A DNA stretch of 64,000 nt from Hetaerina americana (taxonomy: Eukaryota; Arthropoda; Insecta; Odonata; Calopterygidae). Position 1 is the first letter of the stretch; each line of letters begins with the position of its first letter. Where the stretch lies: positions 396,501 to 460,500 of the forward strand of contig JAKTNV010000168.1 in the NCBI GenBank assembly GCA_022747635.1. Direction: 5' to 3'. Positions 54,135-64,000 of the stretch are shown one piece after another. The notes under the pieces were generated by a model that did no database searches, was not told the origin of the DNA, and worked only from the letters and a program-made list of their open reading frames with translations. The position numbers were made by a program, and so were the translations under genes.

Positions 54135-55726
54135 TCCCACGCAGCAAAAGTTGTTCTCAGGATCATAAACAAAACGATAGAGAGTAGGGCAAATGTTTCA
54201 CTTAGGGGATGATCAGTTTGGTTTTAGGAAGGGCAGAGGTACGCGTGATGCCATTGCAGTAAGGAGATCACTAATGGAGAGGAATATAGAATACAACAAG
54301 GACGAATTTGCCTGTGTCGTAGATTTCGGAAAAGCGTTTGATAGAGTGACTTGGAAAAACTAATGAGTATTCTGCAGAAAATAGGAATAGATTGGAGGGA
54401 AAGGAGGCTAATCCGCAAACTTTACATGTCTCAGACTGCTCAGGTGCGAGTGGGGAAAGGAAAGTCCGGATGGGCAGTGTTAGGAAGAGATGTAAGGCAG
54501 GGTTGCCCATTATCACCGTTGCTGTTCAACCTGTATGCAGAGGAAATGATTAAAGAGGCATGGGAAGAACTGGAGGTAGGAATTTTAATGGGTGGGGAAT
54601 TCCTAAAATCAGTTGCGTTTGCTGATGACCAAGCTTTAGTTTGTCAGAGTATTAGGAAAAACTAATGAGTATATTGCAGATAAAAGTAATAGATTGGAGG
54701 GAAAGGAGGCCAATCCGCAACATGTACATGTCTCAGCCTGCTCAAGTGCGGGTGGGGAACGGGGAGTCGGGATGGGCAGTGTTAGGAAGGGGTGTAAGGC
54801 AGGGTTGCCCATTATCACTACTGCTGTTAAACATGAATGCAGAGGAAATGATGAAAGAGGCATGGGAAGAACTAGAGGTAGGAATTATAGAGTGAGCAAG
54901 GAATTCGTAAAATCAGTTAGGTTTGCTGATGACCAAGCTTTAGTTTGTCAGTCAGCCAAGGCGATGCAGGGATCGCTAAGTGAATTGGAAATTCAGTGCG
55001 ACAGGTATGGGATGACAATCAATATTCATGAAACAAAGGTTTTGCGATTTCCTAGGAAGAAAAAGGCTAAGCTAACCATTGAAATACCAGGGCGAAAACT
55101 AGAGCTGGTAGAACAGTTTACGTATCTCGGTAGTGTTTTGGACCAACACGGTAAAAGTAGTAGGGACGTAAGGAGAAGAATTGCGCTAGGCAAAGAGGCT
55201 TTCATAAGGATGAGGGAGTTGATGACGGGAACGTTGTGTAAGGATGTTAAGAAAAGACTCGTGAAAACTTTGATATGGAGCGTAGCTATGTACGGCGCGG
55301 AAACGTGGTCATTGAAGCAGGAGGATAGACGTAGATTGGAGGCTTTTGAAATATAGGTCTGGAAAATAATGGAGAAGGTGAAATGGACAGAGAAGAAAAC
55401 AAATGAAGAAGTACTTGGTATTGTAGGCGAAGAGAGCGGTTTTTTGGGAGCAATCCTATGGAGGCAGGAAAAGTGGATAAAGGGGGTGTTGACCGGCAGT
55501 GGGATGTTGAAGACTGTGATAGAGGGTAGAATGCTGGGCAAAAGAGGAAAGGGAAGGAACAGGATAGGGTTGTTGGACGGGATGAAGGGAGGAAGAAAGT
55601 ACTTAGAGATGAAGAGGGACCTGATATAGAGTAGGATGATGGATTTTGTTTTATGTTAGGAGTAATAAAATGCTAGTTTGGTAGTTGGGTCCATCCAGAA
55701 ACCTACCTTAAACGGTAGATTACCTT

Positions 55727-55735
<9 letters not shown>
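54135..55735 (+). pseudogene. RTE-clade LINE, RT to 3' end, with internal tandem duplication
   Basis: 5'-truncated copy. RT pieces: RIINKTIE at 54160, then LMSILQKIGIDWRERRLIRK, GVRQGCPLSP-like and FADDQALVCQS at 54618-54650. At 54651 the sequence returns to the LMSILQ position and repeats (54660-54960), giving a second FADDQALVCQS (54921-54953). It then continues QCDRYGMTINIHETKVLRF, TYLGSVLDQHGKSSRDVRR and MYGAETWSLKQEDRRRLEA to 55356, with a stop before VWKIMEKVKWTEKKTNEEV and on to 55629. 3' terminus at 55690-55725 (ACCTACCTTAAACGGTAGAT) plus a poly(A)/(AT) tail. Confidence 0.85.
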
Positions 55736-55794
<59 letters not shown>

Positions 55795-56000
55795 TGCGAT
55801 TTCCTAGGAAGGAAATTATTTCTTATATATCCTTATATATATAAGGATATAATATATATAAATATATATATTTATATATATTTATATATATTATATCCTT
55901 ATAATATATAATATATTTTATATATAATATACTATAACTATATATATATATATATATAAATATTATATATATACATATATGTTTATATATATATATAATC
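55725..56000. repeat. Poly(A)/(AT)n low-complexity tract
   Basis: A short poly(A), (AT)n to 55792, then irregular TATATA-rich sequence with palindromic TATATCCTTATATATATAAG near 55830-55850. Follows the RTE 3' end. Confidence 0.95.
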
Positions 56001-56009
56001 GTTTGATGA

Positions 56010-56500
56010 TATTGTTTAAATCTTCAGAACACATATCTTAGGTTGATGGTTGAACTGGTTCCTCACTTCTGAGAAGATGAAAGATTTTCACAAAATTATG
56101 CATGAAGCGGTGATATCCAATCTGAGAACGATGGAGGCGATTTGTCTCTTGTGCAATCTTCGCCCATCTTCTCAAATATAATATTCAGTGCTGGCGATTG
56201 GCACATGTATTGATCGAGGGGCGTTGTGGCTAAAATGATATACCTTTTGCTGCAAATATCCTTTAATTCTCTCCGTCCAATCGACCCAACCCTAAACACC
56301 CTGAGCAATTTTCCTCTCAACGCATTCCATGTGCCGGTAGCTCATTGTGCCGATGTATAACTTTTTGAAAGTCACGTTCATATTTTATATTTCACTGACC
56401 CATTGGTAAAACGTAAGCTCAACACGGAGGGTGTTGGGAAATTTAACACTTCAGCCGAAGGACACATTCAACAAAAACAACATTTTCTCCGTATTCTGAG
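56010..56500. other. Gene-free stretch
   Basis: No feature supported. Confidence 0.4.
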
Positions 56501-56519
56501 AGAGGAGGAGGGAAGGTGT

Positions 56520-56960
56520 TGGACCGGTGCCAGACGCCTCCCCTCTCCATTCCAGGGGCCGCGAGCGGCAATCCCGTCGCTTTCGTTCGACGAGATAACG
56601 TCCTTCGCGGGTCGGGGAGGGGTCTGGACGGGGCGAAGAGACGGGGGGAGCGAAGAGGCGCACTGGTTTCCCACTCGCAAGATTAGTTGGGAATCATCGA
56701 AACTTGAGATCGTTTCTCAACCCCTCCCCCCTCCTCCCGCCTTCCTTCCGAGGGGAGATGAATAAGGGGAGGGGGAACCGCCCGTCTCCCTTGGCTCTCT
56801 CTCCCCTCCCTCCGACCACCCTCGATCGCGCCCCTTTGCCTCGGGTCTTCCTTCACCGCTGTCCCTCCCGCTTTTCCTTCTTCACCTTCTCCCGCACTTT
56901 CCCTTCCGTCGACAGCCCCTACGCGCACCATTACTGCGCGCGTCACTTTCCATTGTTCCC
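56520..56960. other. GC- and CpG-rich island
   Basis: About 440 bp with many CpG dinucleotides in an AT-rich setting, long Pro/Arg/Gly-rich frames on both strands (for example 56403-56765 plus). No splice sites or family motif that I trust. Could be a promoter or an unrecognised host exon. Confidence 0.4.
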
Positions 56961-57289
56961 GCGTGCTACAATATCGACATGATTATCCTTGCTCGCTGGT
57001 TTTTGGTCTTTTCAACACAGATTTCCTTCTCATAATTTTCAAATGAACTCCCTCCACGAAAAGAAAAGCAGAAGACCTCGGAAATCATGACGTTGGCGCA
57101 TGCCTTATTTATGATAATAAATTATCATTAGGAAAATCAGAATAAGTATTATAGCGGTTTCAAGATCACAAAAAAGATCGACTCCAAGTATCAAAGGCAT
57201 GGGTTAACAGGTCACCATACATATGGCAACAACACCGTTACTTCAAAAAACTTATGTCACCCCGTGAGCCACCGAAAGGGCAGGTGTGA

Positions 57290-57455
57290 GAGTGCCAGGC
57301 ATACCTGTGTTCATGTAATTCCAAGGAACTGCGGTGGGTGCCACAGCAGTAACTTTTGACCGAGTCATCCGTTAAGTGCACATTATAACGCAACAATGTC
57401 AGAGCGTAAAAGCGTTCGCATTGACCGTGATCCCGGTCAAAGCGAAGTTGAGTCC
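57290..57455 (-). repeat. Decayed tRNA-derived SINE
   Basis: Complement of the family tail (ACTGCGGTGGGTGCCACAGC then AGTAACTTTTGACCGAGTCA) and ATTATAACGCAACAATGTCA; the B-box region is damaged (GACCGTGATCCCGG). Confidence 0.65.
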
Positions 57456-57501
57456 CTTGAGTTGCTTTCGTCAATTGTGTGTTGAAGCAATGAATTCTTC
57501 A

Positions 57502-59640
57502 TCTACATCTACATCTACATCAATACCCTGCAAGCCACCAAAAAGGTGTGTGGCAGGGGGTGCAGCACCAGGAGGAAAGGGTAAGGGATGAGGGGGTTAG
57601 GGCCTTTCCAATGGATGGGGAAAGGTAAGGGGAACCTGCAAAAAAAATATTTAATAAAAAAATATATATTAATATAATCGTATAACCCTGCGGAGTCGCT
57701 AACTTGTAGGTTAATACTTATTATGTCGAGCCGGCTCCTGGGGGATTTCGAGTAAGAGAATTCTGGTCTCTTATTGTTCTCGGAAAAAATGAACATTTAA
57801 ATCTGTCTGTCCTGCAGTCAATCTCTCTAATCTTACATTCGTGATCCCTCCTCCATTAAAACGTTGGGGTTCGTATTATGTTCTTGATGTCATCGGAAAA
57901 GGACTCATCTTTAAATGTTTTTAATAAGTTAATAAAGGAATATCGTCCTATATCGTAAACGCCGCTGTGTAAGGGAATCCTAGCCTAAATTTTCTGGCAA
58001 AGTAGTTAAGCTACTGCGTTGGTCATAACAATTTTTGACAAATCTAGTCCACCGCCGCTGAACTCGATCCAATTCCGAATTTAAATTTATGTCTTGAGAA
58101 TCCAATATACTGGCAGCATACTCTAGGTGGGGCCAGACTAGGGCAATAAAACATCGTTCCTTCACTTTTTCGTCACAGTTACCCGGCACTCTTTTTACAA
58201 ATCCCAATTTTTTATTAGCGCGACCGCATATTTCCCGAATGTGCTTTCCCCAGGACAGATCGAGAGTAATTGTTACACCCAAGTATTTAAAGGAATCTAC
58301 CCTCGCGATTTCTGTTTGCTTCACTTTGTAACTAAATGGGGGCGGGGGTGTTACTCTTTTCCCAAAAATGTATGACTACGCATTTTTTCAAATTTAAATC
58401 CAATTGCCATGTATCGCACCAAGTCTGGTTTGCATTTAGGCCGTTAGCTAACTCAACTCTGTCATCGCGACTTCGAATGTCCCCATAAATCACCGCATCG
58501 CCAACAAAAAGACGGAGCCTGCTATTAACCACGGCTCTGAGGTCATTTAAGTAAATAAGAAACAAGAGGGGGCCTATGACACTTCCCTGTGGTACACCCG
58601 ACGTGACCTTAACAGTATCGGATGATACACCGTCCAGGACGACTGTTTGAACACGATTTTTTTTAAAATTGTCTAATCCAGCATACAACACCCCCGTGTA
58701 TTCCATAAGTTCCCAGCTTCGCGAGTAACTTGCAATGAGGGACTTTATCAAAAGCTTTTTTAAAATCTAGAAATAATGCATCAACTGGAATATCACTTTC
58801 ACCGGAATGCAATATATCATGAACAAAGAGTGCGAGTTGAGTTTCGCAGGATCTACCTTTACGGAACCCGAGTTGGTTATTAATCAATAAATCTTGGCTA
58901 TCGAGGTACCTCATTATGGAACTAACAATGATGTGCTCAAAAATCTTACAGGAGATGGAAGTGAGCGATATTGGCCTATAATTACTGGGGTCCTCACGGT
59001 CTCCATTTTTAAATATGGGTGTCACAGAAGCTATCATTCAGCCGCTTGGCACGCTTTCTTCTGCTAATGATTTCTTAAATATTATATTAAGATAAGGGGT
59101 AATTTCAGACGACAGTTCTTTATACACGCGAGCCGGTATCTCATCAGATCCCTGAGATTTGTTGGGGTCGATATTTTTAAGGAGTAACTCAATTCCGCGG
59201 GTGGAAAAGTCGATTGCATGCATTGGCTGTAGAAATGTTTTCGGAAAGTTCTCTGGTATATTCTGGGAGCATTTGTTGAAAACACTGTGGAAGAATGAGT
59301 TTAATATGTTGTCTTTATCTAAACTACTTGTTACTTTATCCCCTTTTTCATTGTTCAATGAGTTTACGGTGGACTTTTTTCCCTGCACTTCCCTGACGTA
59401 GGACCAAAACATATTTGGTTTATGGTTTAAATGTTAACTAATTTTTTCCTTTTGAATTCCGCTAGCGCCTTCCGGAAGGCCTTCTTGGCAGAGGACCTAG
59501 ATGCTTTGTTATTCTGTAAGGTTTCGTTGATTTTATCAGGGGAGGAATCTTTAACCGCGTTTTTCATTCTGGCATGTCACGCCCTTCGCCGTCTTAGTGA
59601 TTTCCGAACTTCCAAGTTGTACCAACGGGGTTCCTTATTC
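57502..59640 (-). pseudogene. CR1-like LINE A, 3' part: RT and 3' UTR
   Basis: Minus strand 59640-57965: NKEPRWYNLEVRKSLRRRRA, MFWSYVREVQGKKS, SQGSDEIPARVYKELS, ASVTPIFKNGDREDPSNYRP, LGFRKGRSCETQLALFVHD, DALFLDFKKAFDKVPHCKL, SGVPQGSVIGPLLFLIYLND, then RLFVGDAVIYGD where the catalytic (F/Y)ADD box is FVGD. C-terminal HLEYAASILDSQDIN follows. The 3' UTR is 57965-57559, then the terminal hairpin (57526-57558) and (TGTAGA)n tail to 57502. Interrupted at 59640/59641 by LINE B; its 5' half resumes at 62764. Dead: lost catalytic Asp, stops. Confidence 0.88.
57526..57558 (-). ncRNA. LINE 3'-terminal hairpin
   Basis: On the plus strand: CCCTGC, AAGC, CACC, AAAAA, GGTG, TGTG, GCAGGG. The 6-bp outer and 4-bp inner stems are perfect, with a 4x4 internal loop. 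In LINE B copies both stems change by compensatory pairs. In related LINEs a 3' stem-loop is the recognition site for the element's RT. Confidence 0.75.
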
Positions 59641-62600
59641 ATCTACATCTACATAATACCCCGCAAGCCGCCGCAAGGGCGTGTGTCGGGGGGTGTAAGG
59701 TCACCAACCGTAAAAAGGAAAAATACCACATGCAAAAAAAAACAACACGGAAAATTACACCCACAGCAGCGCACACACTCATGCAAAAATCCCTTCATCC
59801 AATACTCATGCAAACACATATACCGCAAAACAACTTTAAAAACTGCACCCCGTGATGCAGCACGAAAGCCATCCTACAACACGGAAGCCAGGACACAACA
59901 ATCAAGAACCTGAAACTCCAATACCACATGAACAAGCACCAAAAAACACCCCACCCCCAAAGAGTCTTTAAAAGGCAGGGAATGCGACCCAACGTTGCAG
60001 GTAGCAGGAATTTGCCCCCGCGGAGAGGGACGAGGGATTGAAAGGGAAACTTAAAAACAGATGAACAGAACATGAATGAGGTCATTCGGAAAGAATGGGT
60101 TATTATAGCAAAACACATAAGGTTAGTGGAAGAGCATGCATTTAAATACAACTAATTATTTTTTAGACGCTGAGGGTGGCAAGTGGGATTTTTGCTATCT
60201 ATAACCCTGCAGTTGCTATCCCGTATTGTCCTTGGGAAGAAGGAGTCCTTGAGTCGGCTAGTCCTGGCATCTATTTCCCGAATTTTATATGCATGATCCA
60301 AGCGACTAATGTATGTAGGAGTACGAATAATTTGCGAGACCTCGGTGCTGAAACATGCGGATATAAATTTATTTAATAATTTCAATCTTGCATTGAATCG
60401 TCTCTCAGCCAATGATTCCCACCCCAAATCCATGAGCATTTCGGTGACGCTTTGCGTTTTATCGTAGGATTTTTTTACAAAACGGGCTGCCCGGCGTTGA
60501 ACCTTCTCAATTTCCCGAATGAGACCTTTTTCACTCGGATCCCACACGCTGCATGCGTATTCTAAATGAGGCCTTACAAGAGCGTGGTAACAACGTTCCT
60601 TGACCTTCGAGTCACTTTTGCCGACAATGCGTCCAATGAATCCCAATTTTTTATATGCTTGACCGCAGACTTTACGTATGTGAGTCCCCCAAGTTAAGTC
60701 TTTTGTGAATGTGACACCTAGGTATTTTACCGTATCAACTACTGCTAGGTCGTCTCCAGCTAATTTGTAAGCAAATCCCGTTGATCTTTTAAAGAAATTT
60801 ACCACTGAACATTTATTATAATTTAGAGTCAATCCCCAGTTAGAACACCATTTAGTAATGCAATATAAATCCTGCTCTAGAATAAAACGATCCTCATCCC
60901 CAGATATCTCCCGGTAGATCGCCGTGTCATCCGCGAACATCCTAATTTTACTTTTCACTTCGCGGTTCAAATCGTTAACAAAAATCAAGAAAAGCAACGG
61001 CCCGATCACACTTCCCTGAGGTACCCCCGACGTGACTCGAACGCTGTCGGAACTAGGGCCATCAAGGACTACCCTCTGTTCCCGCTCTGAAAGAAAATCT
61101 TTAACCCAACTTATGGCGCCCTTGTTTATACCCGCGACCTTTAATTTATGAATGAGTTTACCATGTGGGACCTTATCAAATGCCTTTTGAAAATCTAAGA
61201 AGATGGCATCCACTTGCCTACCTCTCTCACCCGATAAAAGTAAATCATGTGTAAATAATCCTAATTGGGTCTCGCAGGAGCGGGTTTTCCTGAATCCGTG
61301 TTGATTGTCACTTAAAAAGTTAATATTGTCAAAATGTCTCATTATTGAACTGACAATTATGTGCTCTAAGAGTTTGCAACAGATAGAAGTGAGAGATATA
61401 GGTCTGTAATTACTGGGATCCTCCCTGTCACCACCTTTAAAAATAGGCGTTATTTGCGCGGTTTTCCAAATCTTAGGTACTTTGCACTCTGTGAGGGATT
61501 TTTTAAATATAAATTAAAGGTACGGGGCAATGTTTGGAGCTAAATGTTTTATCACCCTAGCTGGTATATTTTCGGGACCCGGGGATTTGTTGGGTTTAAT
61601 CTCGTTAAGCAATTTTAGAATTCCTTGTTGGTCCACTGTTATTTTTTCCATGGGTAGAGTATGCATTGTTTCTTTGAGACATGCGGTGGCAACATCATTC
61701 GAGAATACGCTTTGGAAGAATGCATTTAGGATGTTAGCTTTACCCTCACTGTCTGTATGAATTATATTGCTACAATCCCTTAAGCAAGCCACGGTTTGTT
61801 TACTCCCATTTACTTCCCTAACATATGACCAGAAAGCTTTGGGGTCAGAGTCCAAGTGCTCGCAAAGTACTTTGCGTTTAAAGTCCAGTAAAGCGCTACG
61901 TAATTGTGTTTTGGTTTCAATTTTAGAGGATCTATATGTGTCCCATAATTGTTTATTCTCAGGGGATGATGTGTTCACGCCTGCCCTCTTTACCCTAGAG
62001 TGTAGCATTCTCGGCTTTCGAAGGGCTTTTCTAACGTCTTTATTGTACCACCTGGGGTCGCGATTTGCTTTAACGTATTTTATAGGTATGAAATCTACGA
62101 TTCCTTTTTGCATGATATTGACAAATTCTGTCCAAGTTTCTTCCACGTTGACATGACTTAAGCGGGTTTTGAACTCGGGTAGTGAAGAGTTTAATTGATT
62201 GGCAAAAGATTCAAAGTCAGCTTTATGGTAATTATAAATTTTTCTTTTTGGTTTAACAATCATTTTTATTTCTATGTCCAAGTGGACATTAATTGCTTTA
62301 TGGTAACTCAAGCCCTCATCAGTTGATACACTAATAATTCGTTCAGGCGTGTTTGTAAGAAATGGATCCAATAGGTTCTTTCCAAGGGTGGGCATGCGTA
62401 CTACTTGATGGAGGGAGTTTCTTTGAACCAATTTTATCATGGAATTGCAAGATTCGCGATCGCGGGTCCCAGATTTAACGATATTGTTGTCCCAATTTAT
62501 ACCAGGGAGATTAAAGTCGCCACACAAGTTATGTTTATGCTGTTATTATATTTACGTGTAAAATTGTAAATTTGATCGTTGAGGGTGTGAAGTGTTTTCA

Positions 62601-62763
62601 AATCTGAGTCTGGAGGTCTGTAGAAGGAGCATAAATTTATGTTGGGTTGATTGGTCCGTATAAAGGTGCACCAAACACTTTCTATGTTATTATTTTCAAA
62701 TGAAACTTGCCTGCTTTCAAAATGACTTTTAACTGCCACGAAAACCCCTCCTCCGGGTCTTGT
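59641..62763 (-). mobile_element. CR1-like LINE B, 5'-truncated, nested inside LINE A
   Basis: Minus-strand unit starting in the endonuclease (ACAAGACCCGGAGG at 62763) and ending in the hairpin (59659-59691) and TGTAGATGTAGAT tail. Flanks show GAAT on both sides (plus ATTC at 59637-59640 and 62764-62767), a 4-bp duplication. Removing it restores LINE A's frame: RFLLSKYIRE followed by NKEPRWYN. The insertion therefore postdates LINE A. Confidence 0.9.
60152..62739 (-). pseudogene. LINE B ORF2: endonuclease and RT, one stop and one frameshift
   Basis: Frames 62739-62497 and 62527-61514 overlap by a frameshift at the GGDFNLPG block (about 62520). The TAA at 61514-61516 interrupts APYL*FIFKKSL, and the RT continues to 60152. 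Endonuclease: GGGVFVAVKSHF, FYRPPDSDL, GDFNLPG, LDPFLTNTPER, GLSYHKAINV (SDH box altered to SYH). RT: SPGPENIPARVIKHL, ITPIFKGGDREDPSNYRPIS, QHGFRKTRSCETQL, FLDFQKAFDKVPHG, SGVPQGSVIGPLLFLIFVND, RMFADDTAIYRE (intact), KYLGVTFTKDLTWG, RPHLEYACSVWDPSEKGLI. The RT is the most intact of the CR1-like set. Confidence 0.9.
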
Positions 62764-63780
62764 ATTCTCTCTAATATATTTACTAAGTAAGAATCTCTGT
62801 ATTGCTGAACGTGTTATCGCAAGAAAACTATTCCAGGTATCCTCGACACTCCTAGTTTTTCTTTATTCGTCAAATCTAAGAAAGGAACAGTTTAACTCAC
62901 GTTTTAGGCCATCATGGTCAGCTTTATGGAATAAATAAGTGTTTCTCTTTGGTTTGTTAACTTTTTCTACGCTTAGGGAAAATTTAGCGTTTACAGCCTT
63001 GTGATCACTGATTCCATCAATAACTCCTACATTTAAGACTCTTTTGGGTATATTAGTAGCTAATAGATCAAGAATGTTCTTTCCCCTTGTTGGTGAAGTG
63101 ACTAATTGATGTAGGGAATTTGAGGTGATTTCAAAATGAGGGACTCGCATAAATCCTTGTCTTTACCTCCATTTATAAAACTGTACGAATCCCAATCTAC
63201 TGTGGGAACATTAAAATCGCCACCGATTATTGATCTATGCTCATTGTTGTGGGATGTAAAGCTTTTTATCTGCCTTTATAGATCTAGTATTGAGTTAACG
63301 CCAGCATGGGGTGGTCTATAATAATCACAGGCATATATTCTTTTCGCACTGGGTATTTTTACTGAGCACCAGACACTTTCTATACAGTTATCAGGAAATA
63401 ACTCAGCTCTACTGATGGTAGAGTTTTTAACCGCGATAAACACTCCTCCTCTGGCTCTATTCTGTGTGTCGTTTCTATAAACTGTGAAGGACTTGGGAAA
63501 TATTTCTCTGTCTACGATATCATCCGTTAACCAACTTTCAGTTCCTATAATTATATCTGATTCTGTGCTATGAATGAGGTGGTGAAATTCCGGTATCTTA
63601 TTTTTTAAACTTCGGCAGTTAACTACTACTACGGAAATTATTTCTTCGTCTAGAACCTTCTTTGTGTTCGTTGCGGTCTTCTTTCTGGTGATGTTATTAA
63701 TAAGTCTTTTGGGTGTCTTAATACACGATCGGTCCATATTTTGATGAGTGATTCTTTCTATTGTCTCATTAGCACTGGAC
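62764..63780 (-). pseudogene. CR1-like LINE A, 5' part of ORF2: endonuclease
   Basis: From the ATG-containing frame at 63737 (MDRSCIKTPKRLINNITRKK, VVVNCRSLKNKIPEFHH, IIIGTESWLTDDI with catalytic Glu, GGVFIAVKNSTISR, YACDYYRPPHAGVN) it passes a stop near 63276, then IIGGDFNVPTVDWDSYSF, and further broken frames to VIDGISDHKAVNAKF (62990-63050) and PKRNTYLFHKADHDGL, ending at the LINE B insertion. ORF1 is not seen between 63780 and the window end. Confidence 0.85.
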
Positions 63781-64000
63781 TTACCTCGAGAAATTTCTTG
63801 ATTCTATCCATTCGGCAGTCTGTCTTCTTTTGTGGCAATAGCCCCTCCTGCTTATTTACGTTACGTATTTGTGTCTGATTCATATCTTAAAAGCCGGATG
63901 AAAAACAGCACATTTGATATCTTTGCAACAGGTTCATCCTTCTCCTGAACCTTCGCATATCCAAACGCTCTCATTTCAAATCTAGAGTAAATAAGTGACT
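63781..64000. other. Window end, probably LINE A 5' region
   Basis: 220 bp upstream of LINE A ORF2 on the minus strand with no recognisable ORF1 motif. Confidence 0.3.

Noticed and set aside
61767..62156. Plus-strand 129-codon frame in LINE B (identical in copy at 38.5-38.9 kb antisense)
   Set aside because: Antisense shadow of the conserved endonuclease-to-RT region; conserved only because the LINE copies are.
1..64000. CRISPR-like or bacterial defence systems
   Set aside because: No regularly spaced repeats with spacers, no bacterial genes; sequence is eukaryotic.

Overview
This is nuclear DNA of an animal, almost certainly an arthropod and probably an insect with a large, repeat-rich genome. 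It has spliced exons with GT/AG borders, AATAAA polyadenylation signals, tRNA-derived SINEs, (AT)n microsatellites and dense layers of decayed transposons. There are no bacterial operons, ribosome binding sites, rRNA or CRISPR. I cannot name the species from sequence alone.

Host genes: between about 13.3 and 26.8 kb the minus strand carries phase-compatible exons that I read as the 3' part of a SoxE-group (Sox8/9/10, Sox100B-like) transcription factor. One exon (26591-26790) opens with the residues that end a SoxE HMG box (YQPRRRK). The next (23713-23811) carries the SoxE-like GPPTPPKTP motif. Exon candidates at 21605-21742 and 19616-19803 and a His/Pro/Gln-rich terminal exon (13412-13856) follow. 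The HMG-box exons themselves are not in the window. A second host candidate is a small secreted-peptide first exon at 2.3-2.5 kb (minus), with a clear signal peptide and a strong splice donor.

Mobile DNA by region: 0-2.2 kb, two RTE-clade LINE copies head to head. 4.1-5.6 kb, a mariner remnant and an RTE 5' fragment. 7.3-8.95 kb, a Penelope-like element (PLE) GIY-YIG ORF inside a 659-bp inverted repeat. 9.08-10.39 kb, a full-length mariner with TA duplications. 15.6-19.5 kb, a nearly intact two-ORF LINE lying antisense in the Sox intron. 20.1-20.7 kb, a long foldback element with 14-bp target duplications. 24-28 kb, SINEs. 28.9-29.8 kb, a PLE. 30.4-35.1 kb, a broken Ty3/gypsy element. 35.5 kb, a PLE terminal hairpin. 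36.3-38.9 kb, a mariner fragment fused in frame to a CR1-type esterase ORF1, then LINE ORF2. 39-47 kb, LINE, mariner and PLE debris. 48.2-52.2 kb, an RTE with a mariner and a LINE tail nested inside. 52.2-54.1 kb, a PLE with RT and GIY-YIG. 54.1-55.7 kb, an RTE with an internal tandem duplication. 57.5-63.8 kb, one CR1-like LINE split by another.

The most notable signals are: (1) every PLE copy sits in palindromic or inverted terminal DNA carrying a hammerhead-like core (CTGAWGR, stem, AAAC); (2) two CR1-like LINE subfamilies share a 3'-terminal hairpin whose two stems differ by compensatory base pairs; (3) an in-frame mariner-DNA-binding/SGNH-esterase chimaera; (4) the foldback element; and (5) nested insertions that give exact empty-site comparisons.
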